Source: an uncultured Eubacterium sp.
GTDB lineage: Bacteria > Bacillota > Clostridia > Oscillospirales > Acutalibacteraceae
NCBI GenBank assembly: GCA_910584985.1
Contig: CAJUDJ010000016.1
Coordinates: 1-38,818, forward strand
Direction: 5' to 3'
Length of the DNA stretch: 38,818 nucleotides
The notes under the pieces were generated by a model. The model made no database searches, was not told the DNA's origin, and saw only the letters and a list, made by a program, of their open reading frames with translations. A program made the position numbers and the translations under genes. Shown here one piece after another: positions 30,216-37,213 of this stretch (positions within the stretch are counted from its first letter, which is position 1; each line of letters opens with the position of its first letter).

Positions 30216-31499
30216 ATGAATAATAATGATGAAATTGAAAAGATTTTAAGTGAAATTGAAAACAGCAGCGCTGAAAAGCTTTCTGATGAGAAAACAGATA
30301 ACAAACTTCCCGAAAGCACCGGCACGCAGGATGATTTTTCCAAAGCCTTTTTTAAAGCTGCAAAAGAGCATAACGATGCGGATGAAGAATCCGGCAGCAG
30401 CGAGGAAGATAAAGAAAAAAATACAAAAAATAAAATCATTCTTGCAATTGTTGCGGTTATTGCGGCAATTGCGGTTATATGCGGCGTTTATTTCGGTGTT
30501 TTTTATAATAAGGAAGCGGACGAGCCGTCCACGATTCCCCCTGAAACAGAAACGGTTACAGAAGCTCCGGCTGTTATTTTAAATCCGCTTACAGGTGAAG
30601 CCGGTTATAATAAAGCAGCTGTCGGCAAAAGGCCGGTTTCCGTGGTTATAGACAATGCTGCAGGCGCAAGGCCGCAGTATAATATGAGTGCTGCCGATAT
30701 TGTTGTGGAAGGCGAGGTTGAAGGCGGAGAAACGCGTATGCTCTGGTTCTTTTCCGATATAACCAATCTTCCTGCTCAAATCGGGCCTACCCGTTCGGCA
30801 AGGCCGAGCTTTGTGGAGTTTTCGCAGTTTTTTGATTCGTTTTATGTTCATTTTGGCGGAAGCCACAGTAAAGGCAATTATGTGGGTGGCTATGAGGTTA
30901 TCAAAAACAATCATGTTGATGATATAGATGGCATGTCTGTTTCCTCCTGCTTCAAAAGAACATCGGATAAGGCAAGCCCGCACAATGCTGTGCTTTTAGG
31001 CGATAATCTTATTGCGGCAATAGAAAAAAAGAATTACAGAACAGATATAAACGAAAACGCTTTTGCTTCCTTTGGCTTTAATGAAAAAAAGCAACCCGTT
31101 TCTGATGTTCCGTGCAGCAATGCAAGTGTTAAAATTTCATCAAAAACAAATACACATAAATTTACATATAACAGCAGTGAACAGGTTTATACAAATGAAG
31201 CTGATTATAAAGCAGCTGTCAGCTTTACGAATATTATCGTAATGTATGCCGATTCAACTTATATTGATAAGCAGGATTACAAGGGCTCAGGCAAAACGGA
31301 AACCTATTTGAATTATAAATTCACAAGCGGCAGCGGAAAGCTGATTTCCTGTGGAACTGCCGTTGATTTTAACTGGAATGTATCAAACGGAAGGCTTTGT
31401 TTTACAGATGCAAGCGGAAATGAATTAAAGCTTAATCCGGGCAAAAGCTGGATTGCGCTTGCTTCTGCAAATCATAACGGTTCGGTAACGGTTTCGTAA
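30216..31499 (+). CDS. DUF3048 domain protein, YerB-like, membrane-anchored
   Basis: Residues 1-72 are an acidic cytoplasmic segment (DEIEKILSEIENSS; EESGSSEEDKEKN). One membrane helix follows (about 73-96, IILAIVAVIAAIAVICGVYF), then an extracytoplasmic DUF3048 domain. The domain starts NPLTGE and continues RPVSVVIDNAAGARPQYNMS and VVEGEVEGGETRMLWFF. It also has IGPTRSARP, then VHFGGSHSKGNYVGGYEV, the usual block order of YerB. B. subtilis YerB is annotated as a lipoprotein; here a plain helix replaces the lipobox. The family function is not established. The ORF can begin at GTG 30210, but AGGAG fits the ATG at 30216 (427 aa). First gene of an operon with two paralogous membrane proteins. 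Confidence 0.87.
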   Translation: MNNNDEIEKILSEIENSSAEKLSDEKTDNKLPESTGTQDDFSKAFFKAAKEHNDADEESGSSEEDKEKNTKNKIILAIVAVIAAIAVICGVYFGVFYNKEADEPSTIPPETETVTEAPAVILNPLTGEAGYNKAAVGKRPVSVVIDNAAGARPQYNMSAADIVVEGEVEGGETRMLWFFSDITNLPAQIGPTRSARPSFVEFSQFFDSFYVHFGGSHSKGNYVGGYEVIKNNHVDDIDGMSVSSCFKRTSDKASPHNAVLLGDNLIAAIEKKNYRTDINENAFASFGFNEKKQPVSDVPCSNASVKISSKTNTHKFTYNSSEQVYTNEADYKAAVSFTNIIVMYADSTYIDKQDYKGSGKTETYLNYKFTSGSGKLISCGTAVDFNWNVSNGRLCFTDASGNELKLNPGKSWIALASANHNGSVTVS

Positions 31500-31520
31500 T
31501 TTTGAGAAGAGGTGTTAATT

Positions 31521-32378
31521 ATGCGTATTCCTATTATTATTCCAACCAGCCGAGAGGGACTTAAGCAGTGGCTGAAAATTGTTGGTGTTCTTCTGATTGC
31601 GCTTGCGGTTTTCTTTTCTGCAACGAAAATCAAATATAAAACACCCGAATTTGTGCAGGAAGGCACGGCGGCTTTTTCCGAAATGAACAGCACGGATGTT
31701 TACCAGCTGAGCGATGTGATTGTTTTTGATCAGTATGCTGTTTATAACACAAAGGAATGCCAGATGTATCTGATTGGTATTTTTGATCAGGATGATACCA
31801 TGAAATTTGCCTCTCTTTGCACCGGGCTTTACGGCAACGGTGATGTGTTTGAAAGGGTTAATCAGTATCTGAATGATGATAACCAGCAGGTTGGAGATTG
31901 TGTGCTGAGCGGCGGCTTTACGGCAACCCCATTTGATTGTTTTGAAAGCAGAGCGGATTCCCGTGCGGAACTGATGCAGTTTTATGATGAAATGATTGAA
32001 AATTTCAGTCAGGATTTAAATATTGAAAAACTGGATCTGGTGTTTGAATTTGCCTGTGCTTCACAGCAGGATTTTCCTGAATATATGAAGCAGGCACAAA
32101 AGGAAAATATAAAATGGATTGCCATTTCCGCAGCGCTTGCAGCTGTTGGAATCATTGGCATCGTAATAGGTGTTCTTATGAGCAGAAAGGATAAAAGGAT
32201 GGCCATGGCAGACAGCACAGGCGGCGGTGTTTATTATGCGCCCGAACAGGCAGCCGAATTTGGAGATGCCTGTGTGCCGGATGCGAATGCCTGCGTTCAG
32301 AATAATATGGAAGCCGTGTCTTCGGAAGAATCAGAACCGTCAGCTCCTTTTGCAGAGAATACAGATATAACGGTTTGA
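31521..32378 (+). CDS. Unrecognised membrane protein, single TM-ectodomain-TM unit (paralogue A)
   Basis: I know no family for this protein (285 aa from the ATG at 31521, preceded by AAGAGGTG). Layout: short cytoplasmic start (MRIPIIIPTSREGLKQW), TM1 about 17-36, an external domain of about 160 residues, TM2 about 198-220, and an acidic cytoplasmic tail. External landmarks: YKTPEFVQEGTAAFSEMN directly after TM1, DVYQLSDVIVFDQY, a strand QMYLIGIFDQDDTMKFASL, QQVGDC and FEFACASQQDFPEYM before TM2. It is homologous throughout to the first half of the next gene, including the block after TM1, which is near-identical in DNA. It sits between the DUF3048 gene and its paralogue, same strand, gaps of about 20 bases. 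Sensor, inhibitor or envelope scaffold are all possible; nothing indicates an enzyme. Confidence 0.85.
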   Translation: MRIPIIIPTSREGLKQWLKIVGVLLIALAVFFSATKIKYKTPEFVQEGTAAFSEMNSTDVYQLSDVIVFDQYAVYNTKECQMYLIGIFDQDDTMKFASLCTGLYGNGDVFERVNQYLNDDNQQVGDCVLSGGFTATPFDCFESRADSRAELMQFYDEMIENFSQDLNIEKLDLVFEFACASQQDFPEYMKQAQKENIKWIAISAALAAVGIIGIVIGVLMSRKDKRMAMADSTGGGVYYAPEQAAEFGDACVPDANACVQNNMEAVSSEESEPSAPFAENTDITV

Positions 32379-32399
32379 TGATTGAAGGAGAATTCAGTT

Positions 32400-34082
32400 A
32401 TGTGTATGCCCGCTTTTATTCCGACAAGCAAATCGGCTTTTAAATACTGGTTTAAATATGTCGGAATTATGATGATGATACTTGCGGTTGTTTTTTCTGC
32501 AACAAAAATCACATATAAAACACCTGAATTTGTGCAGGAAGGCACAGCAGCTTTTTCCGAAATGAACCGTTCGGATGTTTATCAGTTAAGCGATATGATT
32601 GTGTTTGATCAGTATTCCTATTATGAGGATAAACAGCAGACACAGGTGTATCTTATAGGCATTTATGATAAGGATGAAACAATGAAATTTGCCTCCCTGG
32701 TTACGGATAATGCGGACACGGAGATTTTTGAAAGGCTGAATGCCTATCTTGATGATGAAGAGCAGCAGGTTGGCGATTGTATACTGGAGGGCTGCTTTAC
32801 GGTTTCTTCCTTTAAAGAATTTGACCGTGATGCAAGATCCAGAAATGACCTGCAAAGGTTTTATAACGAAATGACAGTCAGCTTTCGTCAGGATTTTAAT
32901 GCCGAGCAGACCGGACTGGTGTTTAAATTTGCCTGCAGTACGCAGCAGGACTTTGATGCCTATATGCAAAGTGTGAAAAGTTCAAATATAAAGTGGGCTG
33001 CTGTTGCTGCGGCACTTACGGCAGGCGGAATTGTTTTTATCATAATAGGAGTTCTTCTTGGCAGAAAAGACAGGAAAAATTATGAGCAGTCTTTTAACGG
33101 CGGAATTTATTTTGATCCGTATAAAACAGAACAGACCCAGGCTGAAGAAAACGATATAACAAAGCAGCCTGCCAATGCTCAGCCGGAAACGGTTTATCAC
33201 AGCAAACCGTTCAGTGAACAGCCTGTGAATGAACCGTCGAAAACAAATTTGGGAACGGTTTCTTATCAGGCATCAGAACAGACGTTTGCATCATCGGAAC
33301 CGATAGGGAATGAAACGGCACAGGGTTATACTCCCATATATAATAATATGCCGGTTAATACTGCCGAATATACACCGAAAAAAAGTAAGGCTCCGAAAAT
33401 TATAGGCAGAATACTTTCAGTTGTTTTGCTTGTTTTTTCACTGTTTATGTTGATAGGAGCGGCAACTGCTTTTTTAGAAGGTGAACCGGAGTATATTCCT
33501 TCCGATAGGGTAGACCTTTTTAATATAGAAAGCCCAGATGTTTACGAATTGAACAATTTGAAGATTATTTCAAAATATGAATCCGATGAATACCGTGATT
33601 ATTATCTGGCACTCTATCCGGATAAGGATGGGACGGAAAAAGCAATTTCCCTTGTTTGCTATCGTGATAACGGATTATTTCCTGTGTTAAGGGGAAATGC
33701 GCAAACGGCTGATATTATCAGTGTCGGTGCGGCAGAATATTTCTCGTCAAAGGATGAGGAAAACAGTTATAAACAGGCTTTTGAGGCGTATAACAGCAAG
33801 CTGGAAAAACCGGTTTTATCTACGGGATTATCGTTTGAATTTGTCTGTCAGACAGACAGGATAGGTTTTTATGAATACTGCCAGGATGACAGGCAGACGA
33901 ACATATTTATAGCAGTGTTTACCGTTATTGTAATGCTTGCAGGCATACTGCTTGCAAGTTTCAGCTTCCGAAAAAGCAAAGAAAAGAAAGAAGCATATCC
34001 CAACGATATCCGTGAAAATAACATTGTTAAATCTAATCCGTATTTTTTAGATTATAATTACAGAAAAGAGAATGATATATAA
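32400..34082 (+). CDS. Unrecognised membrane protein, duplicated TM-ectodomain-TM units (paralogue B)
   Basis: A 560-residue relative of the preceding protein with two copies of the unit. Copy 1 (about 1-222) closely follows paralogue A: TM1 about 18-36, YKTPEFVQEGTAAFSEMN, DVYQLSDMIVFDQY, QVYLIGIYDKDETMKFASL, FKFACSTQQDFDAYM, TM2. A polar cytoplasmic linker of about 110 residues rich in Gln, Pro, Ser and Thr joins it to copy 2. Copy 2 (TM about 331-359, ectodomain, TM about 500-523) is strongly diverged but keeps DVYELNNLKIISKY, YYLALYPDKDGTEKAISL and FEFVCQTDRIGFYEY. The frame opens at a TTG (32382), but AAGGAG at 32385-32390 marks the ATG at 32400 as start. Last gene of the operon, followed by a terminator. 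Family and function unknown. Confidence 0.85.
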   Translation: MCMPAFIPTSKSAFKYWFKYVGIMMMILAVVFSATKITYKTPEFVQEGTAAFSEMNRSDVYQLSDMIVFDQYSYYEDKQQTQVYLIGIYDKDETMKFASLVTDNADTEIFERLNAYLDDEEQQVGDCILEGCFTVSSFKEFDRDARSRNDLQRFYNEMTVSFRQDFNAEQTGLVFKFACSTQQDFDAYMQSVKSSNIKWAAVAAALTAGGIVFIIIGVLLGRKDRKNYEQSFNGGIYFDPYKTEQTQAEENDITKQPANAQPETVYHSKPFSEQPVNEPSKTNLGTVSYQASEQTFASSEPIGNETAQGYTPIYNNMPVNTAEYTPKKSKAPKIIGRILSVVLLVFSLFMLIGAATAFLEGEPEYIPSDRVDLFNIESPDVYELNNLKIISKYESDEYRDYYLALYPDKDGTEKAISLVCYRDNGLFPVLRGNAQTADIISVGAAEYFSSKDEENSYKQAFEAYNSKLEKPVLSTGLSFEFVCQTDRIGFYEYCQDDRQTNIFIAVFTVIVMLAGILLASFSFRKSKEKKEAYPNDIRENNIVKSNPYFLDYNYRKENDI

Positions 34083-34110
34083 TTATTAACAGAAAGCATT
34101 AAGAAAAATA

Positions 34111-34148
34111 AAATGCGTATTTACTTTATGGTAAATACGCATTTTTCT
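34111..34148. terminator. Bidirectional terminator
   Basis: AAATGCGTATTTAC (34111-34124) pairs perfectly with GTAAATACGCATTT (34131-34144) around a 6-base loop, with TTCTTT on plus and a T-rich tract on minus. It is shared by paralogue B and the DUF5662 gene. Confidence 0.85.
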
Positions 34149-34153
34149 TTGTG

Positions 34154-34675
34154 TTATTTGAGCTTTTTAAGGTATTTAAAGGTTTCGGTTTCACCTTTTT
34201 CCTTAAGCATAATCAGCAGGATTTCCAGAAGCTCTGCTGTGTTCGGATGAATTAAAATCCGGCTTTTCGCATTTTGGAAATACTGAAGGGGATGGGCCTC
34301 TGTATAATTTTTTCCCTGATATATTTTGCTGGCTGCAACACGGTCGCAAAACATTTCCTTTACATATTTTATCGGCATTTCAACCGGTTCCATGCGTTTT
34401 GTTTTCGGGTTGTAATCCTGCCAGTATTCATAATGGTGGCGGTTTCGCCCTTTGTGATGAAGCCATGCAGCCGAATAGCCTTTATCCTCCCGTTCCACCT
34501 CATTCGGCGATCTTGTGCCTGCGTAATATTTTGCGCCGGGTATAAATTCGGTTGGCGAATACTTTGATAAGTCGTGCCGCAGGCCCTGAAAGGGAATACC
34601 GGCTTTAATACAGTGCCGCAAAACACAGTGGCGGTGTTTTGTGATGGTTCTGAAATGTGAAATCGCTTTTGACAT
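34154..34675 (-). CDS. DUF5662 family protein
   Basis: A 173-residue cytoplasmic protein that I assign to DUF5662. It is rich in His: KHRHCVLRHCIKAG, then LRHDLSKYSPTEF, AWLHHKGRNRHHYEYW and the late MFCDRVAASKIY. The ordered H, HD, HH, HH and D positions resemble a helical metal-binding site of the HD type, which would fit a metal-dependent hydrolase. The family has no proven function to my knowledge. It starts 20 bases after the ugd stop with AGGA upstream and ends in a shared terminator, so it is probably co-transcribed with ugd. Length is as expected for the family. Confidence 0.8.
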   Translation of the reverse strand: MSKAISHFRTITKHRHCVLRHCIKAGIPFQGLRHDLSKYSPTEFIPGAKYYAGTRSPNEVEREDKGYSAAWLHHKGRNRHHYEYWQDYNPKTKRMEPVEMPIKYVKEMFCDRVAASKIYQGKNYTEAHPLQYFQNAKSRILIHPNTAELLEILLIMLKEKGETETFKYLKKLK

Positions 34676-34695
34676 AGTGCATTTTCCTAAACGAA

Positions 34696-35916
34696 TTAAT
34701 CTCTGCCGTAAATATCTCTTGTATAAACCTTTTCGGCAACATCACTCAGCTCATCACTCATTCGGTTTGCAATAATAACGCTTGACTGCTTTTTAAATTC
34801 CTCAAGATCATTTACAACAAGATTATGGCAGAACACAGAACCGTCCTTAAGTGTCGGCTCATAAACGATTACATTCACACCCTCACCTTTAAGTCTTTTA
34901 ACAACACCCTGAATGGAGCTTTGGCGGAAATTATCTGAATTCGCTTTCATTGTTAATCTGAACACGCCTACGGTGGCAGGCTTGTCATCCGTGTGGTTGG
35001 ATTTTTTAAGAATGCTGTTTGCAACATAATCCTTGCGTGTTGAATTGGATTCAACAATTGCCTGAATCAGCTTTTCGGGCACATTGTTATAATTTGCAAG
35101 CAGCTGCTTGGTATCCTTCGGCAGGCAGTAGCCGCCGTAGCCGAAAGAAGGATTGTTGTAATGTGTGCCGATTCTGGGATCAAGCCCGATTCCCTCAATA
35201 ATCTGTTTTGCATCCAGATTGTGAATTTCAGCATATGTGTCAAGCTCGTTAAAATAGCTAACACGAAGTGCAAGATAGGTGTTTGCAAAAAGCTTAACGG
35301 CTTCAGCCTCGGTTGGCTGCATAAATAAAACGGGAATATCCTTCTTTACTGCTCCGCCTGCAAGAAGCTGTGCAAATGTATGTGCCGCTTTCTCAAGCTC
35401 GGAATCGCCAAGCGGATAGCTTACAATAATTCTGCTTGGGTTCAGATTGTCATAAAGGGCTCTTCCCTCACGCAGAAATTCCGGGCTGAAAATCAGCTTG
35501 GCACCGGGATACTTCTTTCTTGCTCCTTCTGTAAAGCCAACCGGAATAGTTGATTTGACAACCATAACGGCATTCGGGTTGATTTCAAGCACTAATTTAA
35601 TTACAGCTTCAACAGAGCTTGTATTAAAGTAATTTTTTTCGGAATCGTAATCTGTGGGCGTGGAAATAATTACAAAATCAGCATTGGAATAAGCAAGCTT
35701 TGCATCTGTTGTTGCAGTTAAATCAAGATTCCTGTTTGCAAGATAATCAGAAATTTCAGCATCCACAATCGGTGAAATTCTGTTATTAATCATTTTTGTT
35801 TTTTCTTCAATAATATCAACAGCGTAAACTTTGTTGTGCTGTGATAAAAGAATTGCATTTGATAAACCGACATATCCTGTTCCGGCAACAGCAACCGTAT
35901 AAGATTTTTCTGCCAT
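34696..35916 (-). CDS. ugd: UDP-glucose 6-dehydrogenase (nucleotide sugar dehydrogenase)
   Basis: Oxidises UDP-glucose to UDP-glucuronate with two NAD+, feeding capsule or exopolysaccharide synthesis. The N-terminal Rossmann motif is VAVAGTGYVGLSN (8-20). VIISTPTDYD, VVKSTIPVGFTE and SPEFLREG (144-151) are family blocks. EAEAVKLFANTYLALRVS is the dimer helix and the catalytic Cys264 is in FGYGGYCLPKDT. Length 406 fits the short bacterial Ugd type. AAGGAG lies 7 bases before the ATG. It is separated from dnaJ by a terminator, so it either has a promoter I cannot see in the 56-base gap or depends on readthrough. No glycosyltransferase is nearby, so the polymer it serves is unknown. GDP-mannose dehydrogenase is a less likely alternative. 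Confidence 0.9.
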   Translation of the reverse strand: MAEKSYTVAVAGTGYVGLSNAILLSQHNKVYAVDIIEEKTKMINNRISPIVDAEISDYLANRNLDLTATTDAKLAYSNADFVIISTPTDYDSEKNYFNTSSVEAVIKLVLEINPNAVMVVKSTIPVGFTEGARKKYPGAKLIFSPEFLREGRALYDNLNPSRIIVSYPLGDSELEKAAHTFAQLLAGGAVKKDIPVLFMQPTEAEAVKLFANTYLALRVSYFNELDTYAEIHNLDAKQIIEGIGLDPRIGTHYNNPSFGYGGYCLPKDTKQLLANYNNVPEKLIQAIVESNSTRKDYVANSILKKSNHTDDKPATVGVFRLTMKANSDNFRQSSIQGVVKRLKGEGVNVIVYEPTLKDGSVFCHNLVVNDLEEFKKQSSVIIANRMSDELSDVAEKVYTRDIYGRD

Positions 35917-35935
35917 AACGAACTCCTTAAATAAA

Positions 35936-35972
35936 ATATAGACGGCATTTTTATCTGCCGTCTATATTTATA
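35936..35972 (-). terminator. Terminator of the dnaK-dnaJ operon
   Basis: On the minus strand ATATAGACGGCA (35967-35956) pairs with TGCCGTCTATAT (35947-35936), followed by TTTATTT. Confidence 0.75.
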
Positions 35973-37127
35973 TCATTTTTTTTTGAATTTGTCAAAAAAA
36001 CCTTCTTTTTCATTGCCTTTTGCAGCTGAAGCGCCTGTGTCGAACTGTTTCAGCAGCTCTTTCTGTTCTGCGGTTATGTTTTTTGGTATATCCACAACGA
36101 TTCTGACAAATTCATCGCCTTTTCCAAAGGAATTCAGCCTGTCAATACCTTTGTTTTTCAGCTTGAACACCTCACCCGGCTGTGTGCCGGCAGGCATATT
36201 GTATTTCACAGCACCGTCCAGTGTAGGCACCTGAATCTCAGCACCAAGGGTTGCCTGAACAAAGGAAACATGCTGTGTAAACCACACATTAAAGCCATCG
36301 CGTTCAAAATATTTATGCGGCTTTATGCTGATAACAATTTTAAGATCTCCGGCAGGGCCGCCGTTAAAGCCGGTGTCGCCCATACCGCGCATGCTTACAA
36401 TCTGGTTGTGGTCTATTCCGGCAGGAATGGTAACATCAATTTTGTTTTTGCGTCTTACCTTTCCTTTTCCGGCACATTTCTGGCACGGTTTTTCAATGAT
36501 TTTGCCTGTTCCGCCGCAATCAGGGCAGGCACGCTGCGTGTTCATAACGCCGAAAGCTGTTCTGCTCTGCACATTGATAACACCTCTGCCGCCGCAGTGC
36601 TGGCAGGTTTTAGGTGAAGTGCCTTTTGCAGCACCTGTTCCGCCGCAATCACTGCAGTTTTCCACTCTCGGAACATCAACTGTTTTTTTGCAGCCCTTTG
36701 CCGCCTCTTCAAAAGTAAGCGAAAGGGAAATCTGAATATCTCTTCCTTTTCTGGGTGCGTTTGGATTATTTCCGCCAAAGCCTCCGAACCCGCTGCCTCC
36801 GCCGAAAAACGAAGAGAAAATATCACCTAAATCAATATCGCCGTCAAAGCCGAAACCGCCGCCGAAGCCGCCTCCCTGGCCTGCGCCGTAGTTCGGATCA
36901 ACGCCTGCAAAACCGAACTGGTCATAGCGGGCTTTCTTGTCTGCATCGGAAAGCACCTCGTATGCTTCGTTGCATTCCTTGAATTTTTCCTCGGCCACCT
37001 TGTCATTCGGATTTAGATCGGGGTGGTATTTCTTTGCAGTTTTTCTGTATGCCTTTTTTATCTCGTCTGCTGAAGCATTCTTCTGAACGCCGAGCACCTC
37101 ATAATAATCTCTTTTTTCTTCGGGCAT
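35973..37127 (-). CDS. dnaJ: Chaperone DnaJ (Hsp40)
   Basis: The co-chaperone that delivers unfolded clients to DnaK and stimulates its ATPase. J domain at 5-70 with the HPD motif at 35-37 (KKYHPDLNP). Gly/Phe-rich linker about 82-121 (GQGGGFGGGFGF). Two zinc centres from four CxxCxGxG repeats: Cys158/161, 175/178, 201/204 and 215/218. Then the C-terminal client-binding beta domains (VTIPAGIDHNQIVSMRGMGD). The 384 aa length is normal. It follows dnaK by 86 bases that hold a strong hairpin, giving the usual dnaK-dnaJ order. Confidence 0.97.
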   Translation of the reverse strand: MPEEKRDYYEVLGVQKNASADEIKKAYRKTAKKYHPDLNPNDKVAEEKFKECNEAYEVLSDADKKARYDQFGFAGVDPNYGAGQGGGFGGGFGFDGDIDLGDIFSSFFGGGSGFGGFGGNNPNAPRKGRDIQISLSLTFEEAAKGCKKTVDVPRVENCSDCGGTGAAKGTSPKTCQHCGGRGVINVQSRTAFGVMNTQRACPDCGGTGKIIEKPCQKCAGKGKVRRKNKIDVTIPAGIDHNQIVSMRGMGDTGFNGGPAGDLKIVISIKPHKYFERDGFNVWFTQHVSFVQATLGAEIQVPTLDGAVKYNMPAGTQPGEVFKLKNKGIDRLNSFGKGDEFVRIVVDIPKNITAEQKELLKQFDTGASAAKGNEKEGFFDKFKKK

Positions 37128-37159
37128 AATTGCCTCCGTAAGTAAGTTATTTTAAATGC

Positions 37160-37191
37160 GGTATCCCGCACTTATGAAAGTGGGGGATACC
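37160..37191 (-). other. Stable intergenic hairpin between dnaK and dnaJ
   Basis: GGTATCCC pairs with GGGATACC (37160-37167 with 37184-37191), continued after a one-base mismatch by CACTT/AAGTG around an ATGA loop. On the transcript it lies 22 bases after the dnaK stop and about 30 before dnaJ. The downstream sequence GCATTTAAAATAA is not a proper U tract, so it may be a partial attenuator or an RNA-stability/processing element that lowers dnaJ relative to dnaK. Confidence 0.6.
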
Positions 37192-37213
37192 ATTCATTAT
37201 ATGCTGTATTGTT

